A stretch of DNA of 64,000 bases from Acinetobacter brisouioides. Its GTDB lineage: Bacteria > Pseudomonadota > Gammaproteobacteria > Pseudomonadales > Moraxellaceae. The position numbers and the translations under genes are program-made. The stretch's first letter is position 1; each line of letters starts with the position of its first letter. Positions 25,926 to 39,470 of the stretch are shown one piece after another. The stretch lies in NCBI RefSeq assembly GCF_004331075.1, contig NZ_SJNX01000002.1, positions 124,001-188,000 of the forward strand, read 5' to 3'. The notes below the pieces were generated by a model. The model did not search any database. It saw only the letters and a program-made list of their open reading frames with translations, and had not been told where the DNA came from.

Positions 25926-27206
25926 ATGTTAAGCCAACATCAAATTGAACTAATTAAATCAACTGTTCCTGTTTTACGTGAAAATGGGGTTGCGCTGACC
26001 GATTATTTTTATAACCGCATGCTAACCAACAATCCGCAGTTAAAAGAAACTTTTAACATGGGACATCAACGTAGCGGCGCACAAGCAAAAGCTCTTGCTG
26101 GCGCGGTATTGGCGTATGCTGAAAACATCGAAGATCCAAGCGTCCTTGCACCTGTAGTTGAACTGATCTGTCACAAACATGTCAGTCTAAATATCCAAGC
26201 ACCTGAATATGACATTGTTGGTGAAAACTTACTGCGTTCAATTAGTGAAGTGCTTAGTATTCCAATGGAACATGAACTGATTGAGGCATGGGGTCTGGCA
26301 TACGGACAACTTGCAGATTTGTTTATTGCAACTGAACAGAAAATTTATCAAGAACATCAAGAAACCAAAGGTAGCTGGTTAGGCTGGCGTGATTTTGTTA
26401 TCTCTAAAAAAGTCAAAGAAAGTGATGAAATTACCTCGTTCTATTTAGTTCCAAAAGATGGCGGTGCATTACCTGAATATAAAGCAGGTCAATATGTAAC
26501 TGTGCGTGTACTTGTTCCTGAACTAGGCATTAAACAACCACGTCAATACAGCCTGTCAGACTGCGCTTCAGGCAACTATTTCCGTATTTCGGTGAAGCGT
26601 GAACAAGCAAAAGTTGAAGGACAAGATCCTGGTTATGTTTCTTCAACTTTACACCAGCATTTAAATGTTAATGATGTTGTGGAACTTTCTGCGCCAACAG
26701 GTAACTTCTTCTTGGTTAATCCTGAAAAAACCAATGTATTAATTAGTGCAGGTGTTGGCTTGACACCAATGGTTGCCATGTTGAATCAGTTGTTAACAGA
26801 AAATACTGATCCAAGTGCAAAAATATCATTCTGGCAAAAAATCAAAGCACAGTTTAGTCCGACAGAAGCTAAACCATCTGTTCATTTCATTCATGCAACA
26901 CGTGGTTCACGAGTACATGCCATGAAAAATGCCATTCAAGGATTGGCAGAACAGCATGATAATTTAAACGTCTTTGTTGCTTATGAACATCCTGAACAAC
27001 AAGATGTATTGGGACAAGACTACCATGCGAAAGGTCGCCTAGATTTATCGACACTAGACCGTAAATGGTTACCTGAAAATGCTGATTATTATTTATGTGG
27101 CCCAATGCCATTTATGCAAGTTCAAAATAAAGCATTGTTAGCACTCGGTATTCCACAGGCAAACATCCATAGTGAAGCCTTTGGTACAGGTGGCGTTGCT
27201 CTATAA
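25926..27206 (+). CDS. hmp: Flavohemoglobin nitric oxide dioxygenase
   Basis: 426 residues: globin domain (about 1-140) with Tyr29, Gln53 and proximal His85 at the E. coli Hmp positions, an FAD domain with RQYSLSD, and an NAD domain with GVGLTPMVAM and CGPMPFM. About 20 residues more than E. coli Hmp, mainly a loop SFWQKIKAQFSPTEAKPS near 300. It converts nitric oxide to nitrate with oxygen and NADPH in the cytoplasm. A long NsrR-type palindrome precedes it and a terminator follows, so it is a single-gene NO-response unit. Confidence 0.96.
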   Translation: MLSQHQIELIKSTVPVLRENGVALTDYFYNRMLTNNPQLKETFNMGHQRSGAQAKALAGAVLAYAENIEDPSVLAPVVELICHKHVSLNIQAPEYDIVGENLLRSISEVLSIPMEHELIEAWGLAYGQLADLFIATEQKIYQEHQETKGSWLGWRDFVISKKVKESDEITSFYLVPKDGGALPEYKAGQYVTVRVLVPELGIKQPRQYSLSDCASGNYFRISVKREQAKVEGQDPGYVSSTLHQHLNVNDVVELSAPTGNFFLVNPEKTNVLISAGVGLTPMVAMLNQLLTENTDPSAKISFWQKIKAQFSPTEAKPSVHFIHATRGSRVHAMKNAIQGLAEQHDNLNVFVAYEHPEQQDVLGQDYHAKGRLDLSTLDRKWLPENADYYLCGPMPFMQVQNKALLALGIPQANIHSEAFGTGGVAL

Positions 27207-27657
27207 ATTACCTGCTATCACAAAAACCAAAAGCCATTTCTGTCTAGAGATGGCTTTTTTTATTGCAATTTTTCAAGCTGATTGATTTTGCACTCTTGAG
27301 CACAACACACAATCATATTGAGAATATTTTAATTTACTTGGTCAGATCGTATACCTTTTTGCTCGTATCGCTGGGTTGTAGTTTTCAAAAATATTTAAAA
27401 CTTTCAAAAATTAATAAATTTTTTTTGGCTGAAGTATTTTAATTTATGAAGCTGCAATTGGATTTTCGAGGTAATAAATTTATATTTATGTTTGATTTTT
27501 ATGATTATTTTATAAAAAAACATTTAAACGCACCTAAAAAATCATATTTTTTTGATTCAATATTTATTTATTCTTTTTTTGAATAAGCAAATCATTTTTT
27601 ATGAGTACGTTTTTTCATAAAAACTCCTAATATATGCATAAATTTATATAATGGCAC
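27207..27657. other. hmp terminator and AT-rich intergenic region
   Basis: An imperfect hairpin AAGCCAT...ATGGCTT with a T-run (27230-27262) ends hmp. The remaining 400 bases are very AT-rich with long T-tracts (for example at 27419-27427 and 27577-27583) and no reading frame of note. The permease promoter must be within it. Confidence 0.6.
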
Positions 27658-28542
27658 ATGGTCATGGTTGATGCGGTTCAGTTTATTTTAGCAGGCATGC
27701 TGGTGGGTTTTTGTGTAGGGATCACAGGTGTTGGTGGTGGTTCACTCATGACTCCAATGCTGATCAGTTTATTTAAAATCGAACCACATATCGCAATTGG
27801 TACTGACCTGATCTATGCATCTATTTCCAAGTTTTGTGGTTCAATTGTCCATGCCAAAAAACTTAACGTCGTTTGGCCCATCGTTTCATGGCTGGCTCTC
27901 GGCAGTGTTCCCGCATCATTTGCCACTCATTGGGTACTTGAGCACTATTTAAGCCATTCTTCCGAATATAAAGCGGTATTAACGATGGTCTTGGGCTTTA
28001 TGTTAACCCTAACTGGCATTTCCATTATTTTCCGTTCGAAAATTGAGAAATTCTTTAACCATTTCCGTAAAAAAGAAGTGCAATCTGAAGAATTAATTTT
28101 TACAGGCAAGCGCCGCATTTATGTGGTCTTTATGGGGATTGTACTGGGTGTATTCGTGACATTGTCCTCGGTTGGTGCGGGTGCATTTGGTGTTATGGCA
28201 CTGATTCTGCTTTTCCCAAATCTACCTATGATTCGGATTATCGGCTCCGACGTTGCACATGCAGTATTACTGACTTTCGTTGCAGGGATTGCCCACATGA
28301 GTTCTGGCAACGTGGACTTTCATTTACTCGGCTGGTTACTAATTGGCTCAATTCCTGCAATTATTTTTGGTACGCTCATCAGCTCAAAATTGCCTGAAAA
28401 AATGATTCGTAAAATTTTAGGGATTACCCTATTCCTTCTCGGGATTAACTTTATTTTGCACCCTGTTAAAGAAAAGCCAAAAGCAAAAGCTGAAACCGCC
28501 ATGTTAGTTCAGCCTGTAAGCAGCTCACAACAGCATGTCTAA
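27658..28542 (+). CDS. TauE/SafE family sulfite/organoanion exporter-like permease
   Basis: 294 residues, eight or so membrane helices in two similar halves (GMLVGFCVGITGVGGGSLMTP near the N-terminus and VLGVFVTLSSVGAGAFGVMALI after the middle), the mark of the TauE/SafE family. These proteins move sulfur-containing or other small organic anions across the inner membrane; direction and substrate are not predictable. A charged loop (KKEVQSEELIFTGKRR) separates the halves. The first ATG is assumed; the ribosome site is poor. A hairpin overlapping the stop codon follows. Confidence 0.85.
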   Translation: MVMVDAVQFILAGMLVGFCVGITGVGGGSLMTPMLISLFKIEPHIAIGTDLIYASISKFCGSIVHAKKLNVVWPIVSWLALGSVPASFATHWVLEHYLSHSSEYKAVLTMVLGFMLTLTGISIIFRSKIEKFFNHFRKKEVQSEELIFTGKRRIYVVFMGIVLGVFVTLSSVGAGAFGVMALILLFPNLPMIRIIGSDVAHAVLLTFVAGIAHMSSGNVDFHLLGWLLIGSIPAIIFGTLISSKLPEKMIRKILGITLFLLGINFILHPVKEKPKAKAETAMLVQPVSSSQQHV

Positions 28543-28560
28543 TGCTGTCGAGCATTAGAC
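28537..28560 (+). terminator. Hairpin overlapping the permease stop codon
   Basis: Perfect ten-base stem GTCTAATGCT / AGCATTAGAC with loop GTCG; contains the TAA stop. Only a weak T-run follows, so it may be a 3' end stabiliser instead of a full terminator. Confidence 0.5.
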
Positions 28561-28670
28561 TAATAGACGTTTTTAATCCAAAGATTTAGCGCGACGATCA
28601 TCTTTTGTTTCATAAAGCATGCTATAGTCAGACTCATCCAGATGATCCTATTTTTTAACCAGTGAAGGCA

Positions 28671-29762
28671 ATGAATAGTTTACAGTCCCATTCTATTACC
28701 TCAGCCGATATTGATGATATCAATATCCAAAGCATCCAACCGCTTGTTACTCCAGCACAATTAAAAGAAGAACTTCCTCTTTCTGATAAAGCTTATCAGA
28801 CTGTGCTCAACGGACGTGAAACGATTCGCAAGATTTTGGATGGTGAAGATAAACGCTTATTTGTCGTGATTGGCCCATGCTCAATTCACGACCCTAAAGC
28901 TGCACACGAATATGCTGAACGTCTTAAAGCACTCAGTGAAAAAGTCAAAGACACCCTATATTTGGTCATGCGTGTTTATTTTGAAAAACCGCGTACGACA
29001 ATTGGCTGGAAAGGCCTGATCAATGACCCTGATATGAATGATTCATTCAATATTGAAAAAGGTCTGCGCATTGGTCGTAAACTGTTACTTGAACTCAATG
29101 AAGTCGGTTTACCATGTGCAACTGAAGCTCTTGATCCAAATTCACCACAGTATTTGCATGACCTAATTTCATGGTCAGCGATTGGTGCACGCACCACAGA
29201 AAGCCAAACTCACCGTGAAATGTCATCAGGTTTATCTTCTCCTGTCGGCTTTAAAAATGGTACTGACGGTGGCTTAACTGTAGCAACCAATGCTATGCAA
29301 GCCGTCAAACACGGACACAGCTTTCTCGGTTTAAATGAAAATGGTCAGGTTTCTGTGATTCGTACCAATGGTAACCCATATGCACACGTGGTATTGCGTG
29401 GTGGTAACGGCAAGCCAAACTACGATGCAACCTCTGTTGCAGAAGCAGAGCAGGCTTTGGCAAAAGCAAAAGTCAGCAACAAAATTATGATTGATGCTAG
29501 CCACGCCAACTCTAACAAAGACCCGTACTTACAGCCACTTGTCCTCAAAAATGTCACTGAGCAAATTATCAATGGCAACAAGTCAATTGTGGGTTTGATG
29601 GTGGAAAGCCACCTTAAAGGCGGACGTCAGGATATTCCAGAGAATCTTTGCGAGCTTGAATATGGTAAATCAGTTACCGATGGCTGTATTGATTGGGATA
29701 CAACGGAAAAAACGCTGCTTGAAATGCACGATGCATTAAAAGACGTCTTACCAAACCGTTAA
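28671..29762 (+). CDS. 3-deoxy-7-phosphoheptulonate synthase (DAHP synthase, type I)
   Basis: 363 residues, AroF/G/H family: VVIGPCSIHDPKAAHEYA, MRVYFEKPRTTIGWKGL, ATEALDPNSPQYLHDLISWSAIGARTTESQTHREM and MIDASHANSNKDP carry the catalytic and metal residues. It condenses phosphoenolpyruvate and erythrose-4-phosphate, the first step of aromatic amino acid synthesis. Which amino acid inhibits it cannot be read with confidence. The ATG has GAAGG just before it; a GTG three codons earlier is less likely. A terminator follows. Confidence 0.95.
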   Translation: MNSLQSHSITSADIDDINIQSIQPLVTPAQLKEELPLSDKAYQTVLNGRETIRKILDGEDKRLFVVIGPCSIHDPKAAHEYAERLKALSEKVKDTLYLVMRVYFEKPRTTIGWKGLINDPDMNDSFNIEKGLRIGRKLLLELNEVGLPCATEALDPNSPQYLHDLISWSAIGARTTESQTHREMSSGLSSPVGFKNGTDGGLTVATNAMQAVKHGHSFLGLNENGQVSVIRTNGNPYAHVVLRGGNGKPNYDATSVAEAEQALAKAKVSNKIMIDASHANSNKDPYLQPLVLKNVTEQIINGNKSIVGLMVESHLKGGRQDIPENLCELEYGKSVTDGCIDWDTTEKTLLEMHDALKDVLPNR

Positions 29763-29773
29763 TTGTTTTACAA

Positions 29774-29800
29774 TACGCCATCATGATGATGGCGTTTTTT
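29774..29800 (+). terminator. Terminator downstream of DAHP synthase gene
   Basis: Stem ACGCCATC / GATGGCGT with loop ATGAT, then a six-T run. Confidence 0.8.
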
Positions 29801-29814
29801 ATGAATGATCACGT

Positions 29815-30339
29815 ATGAACAGTTTAGAACAAGCGCTTAGCCAAACCACTAACTTTCAGTATATTCATGAACGCCTACTCAGTTCTGGGCAACCGACCGT
29901 TGAACAACTCAAACTGATTAAAGCGTACGGAATCAATACTGTCATTAATTTGGCTTTAAGCGATGCCAACAATGCACTTGAACATGAAGATAAGATTTGC
30001 CTTGAATTAGGGTTAAACTATATTCATCTACCGATTGACTGGGAACTGCCCGATCCTGAGCAAGCGCTTTTTGTGCTCGATACTTTAAATTTTCTATTGA
30101 AAGAACAAAATATCTGGATTCACTGCTCTAAAAATTATCGTGTTAGTGCCTTAATGTATTTATATCGTCAGTATTATATGAATGTCGATATTGAACAGGC
30201 ACAGCAATGGATGCATCAAATCTGGGAACCAAATGATACTTGGACAGGTTTGATTCACAATGTTGCTTTACAGCTTCAGGGACGCAAAGCAACGCTTGAA
30301 CTTCAACAAGCGCTTATGGGAACAAAAGCATTCTCGTGA
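29815..30339 (+). CDS. Protein tyrosine phosphatase-like protein with CX4R loop
   Basis: 174 residues. The fold is like the DUF442/beta-lactamase-hydrolase-related phosphatase group (LSSGQPTVEQLKLIKAYGINTVINL at the start). The P-loop is HCSKNYR with Cys104 and Arg109, that is CX4R, not the normal CX5R, as in related HCxxNxRVSA family members I remember. An aspartate-containing loop (LPIDWELPDP) lies before it. Phosphatase activity is uncertain. It is convergent with ispF with only 11 bases between. Confidence 0.72.
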   Translation: MNSLEQALSQTTNFQYIHERLLSSGQPTVEQLKLIKAYGINTVINLALSDANNALEHEDKICLELGLNYIHLPIDWELPDPEQALFVLDTLNFLLKEQNIWIHCSKNYRVSALMYLYRQYYMNVDIEQAQQWMHQIWEPNDTWTGLIHNVALQLQGRKATLELQQALMGTKAFS

Positions 30340-30350
30340 ATGCCCCAAGA

Positions 30351-30848
30351 TCAGCTTGCTGCCACTAACAATACGGTGGCAGTCGCCAAAATTCCTTCCT
30401 GACGACCTGTAAAGCCCAATTTTTCAGTTGTTGTGGCTTTAATACTAATTTGCGAAACATCTACATCAAGCACATCTGCCACACTTTGACGCATATCTAG
30501 ATTATATTTCGCCAATTTTGGACGTTCGCACGCAACGGTCATATCTGCATTACCCAACACATAACCACGATCTAAAATCAGTCGATAAACATGATGTAAC
30601 AACTTACGGCTGTCTGCACCCTTAAACTCTGGGTCTGTATCTGGAAAATGCTGCCCAATATCACCCAGCGCCAATGCACCCAGTAAAGCATCACACAATG
30701 CATGCAACACTACATCGCCATCTGAATGTGCTTTTAAACCTTGTGTATGTGGAATCTGAATTCCTGCCAAGGTGACAAACTCACCTTCTTCAAAAGCATG
30801 TACATCCATGCCTTGTCCAATTCGAATTTTTGTAACCACTGTAAACAT
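30351..30848 (-). CDS. ispF: 2-C-methyl-D-erythritol 2,4-cyclodiphosphate synthase
   Basis: 165 residues: RIGQGMDVHAFEEG holds two zinc ligands, LKAHSDGDVVLHALCDALLGAL the third, then DIGQHFPDTDP and KATTTEKLGFTGRQEGI. It makes the cyclic diphosphate of the MEP isoprenoid pathway. The N-terminus (MFTVVTK) is a few residues longer than in E. coli. It is separated from ispD by an opposite-strand gene (30928-31581), so the usual ispDF pair is broken. Confidence 0.96.
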   Translation of the reverse strand: MFTVVTKIRIGQGMDVHAFEEGEFVTLAGIQIPHTQGLKAHSDGDVVLHALCDALLGALALGDIGQHFPDTDPEFKGADSRKLLHHVYRLILDRGYVLGNADMTVACERPKLAKYNLDMRQSVADVLDVDVSQISIKATTTEKLGFTGRQEGILATATVLLVAAS

Positions 30849-30927
30849 CCTTTATCAAGACTTGTGTTTGTTATTGCTGATTCGCTATAGTTAGCGCTAG
30901 CATCATCTCGTCAAAGTATAAGCGATC

Positions 30928-31581
30928 ATGTCGTTGAATTTTTATCTTTATACCAATAAAGCATTTGGCTGTATGGTTTTGCTCAGCGTATTAGCATGCT
31001 CTTCGAGCTATGCCTATCAGCCCTTATGTAGCAATCAATCACATCCAAACTACTGTAAAACACAATATAAAACTCAAGTTGACCAGATCAATAAGCTGTA
31101 CTTTACCTCAAATCTGGTCACCAATGCGCCATTACGCTTATTACAAGATACTCAGCATATGTGGCATTCCCGTTTAAAACAGTGCAAAAGTAAAAACTGT
31201 TTTGAACAGCAATTTAATCTACGCGCTGAAGACTTAAATGCCTATAGCGCCTTAAACCAAAGCCTCACTCAGCATTTTATTAAATACCATCATGGGAAAA
31301 TTGCTCAGCCACAGACCTATTTGCAAATTCATCAACTTGATCAGAATAAAATGAAAATTGAAGGCTGGATGTATCGAAATCCCAATGCCAGCCTCGATAA
31401 GCTCAGTTTTGCTTTTCTCGCGTACTTAAACAATACAGACAAAACCAAAGTCACCAACAATGAAACCACCTGTCAGTATCAATTTAATTACCAGAAAACA
31501 TTATTAGTGGTTACCAGTACCAATCATGTGGCAAAACAGAATTGCCAACGCTTTACTGGTATTTATCGCCTTTATGATTAA
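30928..31581 (+). CDS. Exported cysteine-rich protein, possibly LprI-like
   Basis: 217 residues with a signal peptide (about 1-29; cleavage after SYA). A lipobox-like VLAC is also present at the end of the hydrophobic core, so it could be a lipoprotein. The mature part has a repeating cysteine pattern (PLCSNQSHPNYC, LKQCKSKNCFEQQF, TTCQYQF, QNCQRF) suggesting disulfides, and WHSRLKQCKSKNCFEQQFNLRAEDL resembles the LprI lysozyme-inhibitor-type motif, a resemblance I am not sure of. It is on the strand opposite to its ispF and ispD neighbours. Confidence 0.6.
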   Translation: MSLNFYLYTNKAFGCMVLLSVLACSSSYAYQPLCSNQSHPNYCKTQYKTQVDQINKLYFTSNLVTNAPLRLLQDTQHMWHSRLKQCKSKNCFEQQFNLRAEDLNAYSALNQSLTQHFIKYHHGKIAQPQTYLQIHQLDQNKMKIEGWMYRNPNASLDKLSFAFLAYLNNTDKTKVTNNETTCQYQFNYQKTLLVVTSTNHVAKQNCQRFTGIYRLYD

Positions 31582-31606
31582 TTCCGAGAATAGGAAAAGT
31601 ATTTTT

Positions 31607-32323
31607 CTATTTTTGTTGAGCAGTCAATATGAGCTCAGCTAAGTGCAGATCTTCAGGATAAGTAATTTTAATATTATCAGAACGCCCTTGCACCACAATG
31701 ACGGGCTGCCCAGCAAACTCAAGCGCGCTGGCTTCATCAGTAATACTAATTTCTGCTGCCAATGCCTGCTCTATAGCTGCTTTTAATACAGAAAACCGAG
31801 CAATCTGTGGTGTCTGTGCTTGCCAAAGTGCATCACGACTCACGGTGGTTTCAATCTGCTGCTGATCGGCAACACGCTTTAAGGTATCACGTACAGGGGT
31901 CGCTAAAATAGCACTACAAGCCTGTTGCTGCGCTTGTTCAACCAAATCCTGTAAAGACTCTAGTGTAATACACGGACGCGCTGCATCATGTACCAACACG
32001 TAGTCATCATCGGCTGCAAATGCTTGCAAATACTGTAAAGCATTCAGCACCGAATCAACACGTTCGCGCCCACCTTCACAAAAATGCGCACGTTCAGGAC
32101 AAGCGAGCGGTAACTGTTTGGCAAATTGATCTTGTGGATTGATCGCAAGCACATAACCTGCTAAAGGAAGTTGATTCAACCGTGCCACACTATGTTCCAA
32201 TACGGTCTGATCTAAAATTTTTTGATATTGTTTTAATTCGGTGGGTGAAAATCTGCGGCCTGAGCCCGCAGCGGGAATAATAGCCCAAAGTTTAGTGCAT
32301 GTCTGGGCTGTCTTCATCTTCAT
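31607..32323 (-). CDS. ispD: 2-C-methyl-D-erythritol 4-phosphate cytidylyltransferase
   Basis: 238 residues; WAIIPAAGSGRRFS is the nucleotide-binding start, VLVHDAARPC and DTLKRV are the family signatures, and DEASALE near the C-terminus the metal site. It uses CTP to activate methylerythritol phosphate. The start overlaps the end of ftsB by 32 bases; an ATG two codons later is also possible. It is the last gene of the minus-strand pyrG-kdsA-eno-ftsB-ispD series. Confidence 0.95.
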   Translation of the reverse strand: MKMKTAQTCTKLWAIIPAAGSGRRFSPTELKQYQKILDQTVLEHSVARLNQLPLAGYVLAINPQDQFAKQLPLACPERAHFCEGGRERVDSVLNALQYLQAFAADDDYVLVHDAARPCITLESLQDLVEQAQQQACSAILATPVRDTLKRVADQQQIETTVSRDALWQAQTPQIARFSVLKAAIEQALAAEISITDEASALEFAGQPVIVVQGRSDNIKITYPEDLHLAELILTAQQK

Positions 32324-32690
32324 TGGTACCTAAATCTTTCTGTTTATTTGGGTCAACATACGTCGATTGATACTGTGTGCTAATCGTGCTCATTTGTACA
32401 AAGGTTTCATGTGGTTTAATTAACCCCAAGTCCAAACGCGCATGTTCTTCTATGGCTTCCGCACCATTTTTCAAATCATAAACCTCTGCACCCAAGATAC
32501 GATTACGTTCTTTGAGTTCTTGGTTCACTTCAGTCTGTTGCTGGATTTGTTGCATGAGTTTTTTATGATCATAATAACCATCCTCACCAAACCAGAACAT
32601 ATATTGACACCCTGCGACCAAAACGATCGCAAGGCACAATATGATACGACTTGAAAAAGAGTTAAAGGTCTCTTTCCAAAACATCAACAT
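32292..32690 (-). CDS. ftsB: Cell division protein FtsB
   Basis: 132 residues: short cytoplasmic start, one membrane helix (about 15-33, IILCLAIVLVAGCQYMFWF), the GxY-like FGEDGYYD, then a coiled coil (about 42-75, KKLMQQIQQQTEVNQELKERN) and EEHARLDLGLIKPHETFV, the FtsB signature. With FtsL and FtsQ it activates septal peptidoglycan synthesis by FtsWI. It has a longer acidic C-terminal tail than E. coli FtsB (103 residues). It sits 5 bases after eno, the usual eno-ftsB-ispD order. Confidence 0.93.
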   Translation of the reverse strand: MLMFWKETFNSFSSRIILCLAIVLVAGCQYMFWFGEDGYYDHKKLMQQIQQQTEVNQELKERNRILGAEVYDLKNGAEAIEEHARLDLGLIKPHETFVQMSTISTQYQSTYVDPNKQKDLGTNEDEDSPDMH

Positions 32691-32695
32691 AAAGC

Positions 32696-34003
<1,308 letters not shown>

Positions 34004-34029
34004 TTAATAAGCTAATGCTATTCTTGGCA

Positions 34030-34887
34030 TTAGTGTGTGTCTAATTTTTCAAATCCTTTGACCAACGTATCCAGTTCCTTGAGCTGAGCCAAGAACGGTT
34101 CGAGTTGGGACAAACGCAACGCACATGGGCCGTCACATTTTGCTTCATCTGGATTTGGATGAGCTTCTAAAAATAAACCTGCTAGCCCTGTTGCCATACC
34201 TGCACGTGCAAGTGTGGTAATTTGAGCACGGCGACCACCTGCTGAGTCTGCTCGCCCACCTGGTGTCTGTAATGCGTGAGTCACATCAAAGAACACAGGA
34301 ACATTCATGGCTTTCATGGTATCGAAGCCAAGCATGTCAACCACAAGGTTGTTATAACCAAATGCAGAACCACGTTCACACAAAATCAATTTGTCATTGC
34401 CCGCTTCCAGACATTTATTCAAGATATGACGCATTTCATGTGGCGCTAAAAACTGTGCTTTTTTAATGTTAATAATGGCATTGGTTTTTGCCATTGCTTC
34501 AACAAGGTCAGTTTGACGGCTTAAAAAAGCAGGAAGCTGAATAATGTCCGCAACCTCAGCCACAGCTGCTGCCTGATATGGCTCATGCACATCGGTAATG
34601 ATTGGCACATTAAACTGTTTCTTAATGTCAGCCAGCCATTCGAGGCCTTTTTCTAAACCAGGACCACGAAACGAATACAAACTCGAACGATTGGCTTTAT
34701 CAAAACTGGCTTTAAAGACATATGGAATGTCTAAACGCTTACAAATATCGATATACGTTTCTGCGATCTCAAATGCAAGATCTTTAGACTCTAGTACATT
34801 CATGCCGCCGAATAGTACAAATGGCAAATGATTTGCCATTTGTATATCGCCTAAACGTACAATCTCTTGTGGTTTTAATTGTGACAT
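34030..34887 (-). CDS. kdsA: 3-deoxy-8-phosphooctulonate synthase (KDO-8-P synthase)
   Basis: 285 residues, aldolase-type barrel related to DAHP synthase: [79 protein letters not shown] and [17 protein letters not shown]. It condenses phosphoenolpyruvate with arabinose-5-phosphate to KDO-8-phosphate for the lipopolysaccharide inner core. The gene lies 25 bases after pyrG and 44 before eno. Confidence 0.98.
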   Translation of the reverse strand: MSQLKPQEIVRLGDIQMANHLPFVLFGGMNVLESKDLAFEIAETYIDICKRLDIPYVFKASFDKANRSSLYSFRGPGLEKGLEWLADIKKQFNVPIITDVHEPYQAAAVAEVADIIQLPAFLSRQTDLVEAMAKTNAIINIKKAQFLAPHEMRHILNKCLEAGNDKLILCERGSAFGYNNLVVDMLGFDTMKAMNVPVFFDVTHALQTPGGRADSAGGRRAQITTLARAGMATGLAGLFLEAHPNPDEAKCDGPCALRLSQLEPFLAQLKELDTLVKGFEKLDTH

Positions 34888-34912
34888 TTAAACTTTCCAA
34901 AACTGGAGTAAT

Positions 34913-36622
<1,710 letters not shown>

Positions 36623-36780
36623 CTATAAAGCAAAGTCATTCCACAGGTATTCACATAACAAATTACAATCGTCTATTTTACCATCAAATTCGATGCAATA
36701 TGGTGACATATCTGTACATTTGCAATCGAATTTTTATTGCTATAATGTCGTATCTTTGTTTAAGCCAATTTTGTTACGTG

Positions 36781-37257
36781 ATGAATAAGAAATTTATTAT
36801 CTGTGGTGCAATCGCAGCGGGTTTACTCCTTGCGGCATGTTCGTCTAAAAAAGAAGAAGCACATTCAGATGAGCAGCAAGCTCAATCCGAGCAAGCGAAC
36901 AATCCTGCTTCAGAGCAATTCCATTCAATTAATGAAAACAGCAATACGCCTGCTTCAGATGTTGCAACACCTGCACCGCCAGCCAAAAAAGTTGTGAAAA
37001 TTCAGCGTGAAGAAACTGAAAACACATCAACAGAAATTCGTAGCGAAGTGAAAGATGCCGATACAGCAGCACCAGCAACAAATAGTTCAACCAGTTCAAC
37101 AACTGGCGCTACGACAGGTTCAAGCAATAACTACAGCACAAGCAACAGCCAAGTTGTGACTGAGAAAAAACCAGAATCCAGCAAAAAAGCGCGTTTGAGC
37201 GAAGATGATGCTGTTGCCGCTGCAATTGCTGCAGCCAAACCTGCACTCAGTAACTAA
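36781..37257 (+). CDS. Low-complexity lipoprotein of unknown function
   Basis: 158 residues. MNKKFIICGAIAAGLLLAAC gives a perfect lipobox with Cys20; the rest is nearly all Ser, Thr, Ala, Asn, Glu and Lys, without a folded look, ending EDDAVAAAIAAAKPALSN. It is probably an envelope-attached disordered protein. Earlier in-frame starts would add 64 residues out of character, so I start at the ATG. A terminator follows. Function unknown. Confidence 0.75.
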   Translation: MNKKFIICGAIAAGLLLAACSSKKEEAHSDEQQAQSEQANNPASEQFHSINENSNTPASDVATPAPPAKKVVKIQREETENTSTEIRSEVKDADTAAPATNSSTSSTTGATTGSSNNYSTSNSQVVTEKKPESSKKARLSEDDAVAAAIAAAKPALSN

Positions 37258-37271
37258 TTCATCTGAATCAT

Positions 37272-37299
37272 AAAAAACCAGCATTCTTGCTGGTTTTTT
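37272..37299. terminator. Bidirectional terminator, lipoprotein gene / fadH
   Basis: Stem AAAAACCAGCA / TGCTGGTTTTT with a short loop (TTCT), A-run before and T-run after; convergent genes. Confidence 0.85.
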
Positions 37300-37312
37300 A
37301 TTACAGGGGCAT

Positions 37313-39358
<2,046 letters not shown>

Positions 39359-39374
39359 TCATGCTGGCGTTATT

Positions 39375-39432
39375 ATGCAATTTGTTGCATTTAGTTATAG
39401 TCAAGTTTCTTTTTCAATGCAACTTGTTGCAT
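39375..39432. promoter_or_regulatory. Two palindromic operators between fadH and padR
   Basis: ATGCAATTTGTTGCAT at 39375-39390 and ATGCAACTTGTTGCAT at 39417-39432. Each has six-base arms (ATGCAA / TTGCAT) around four bases and their centres are 42 bases apart, about four helical turns. The divergent genes and the PadR-type regulator next door suggest that it binds here and controls both fadH and its own operon. Confidence 0.7.
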
Positions 39433-39470
39433 AATCTATTCAGTCATTTTTTGTTTATCTTGTCACGATT

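Noticed and set aside
2289-27350. The 12-base sequence CTTGGTCAGATC occurs near 2289 and again near 27336, both between genes.
   Set aside because: A 12-base match is expected many times by chance in 64 kb, and the surrounding bases do not agree.
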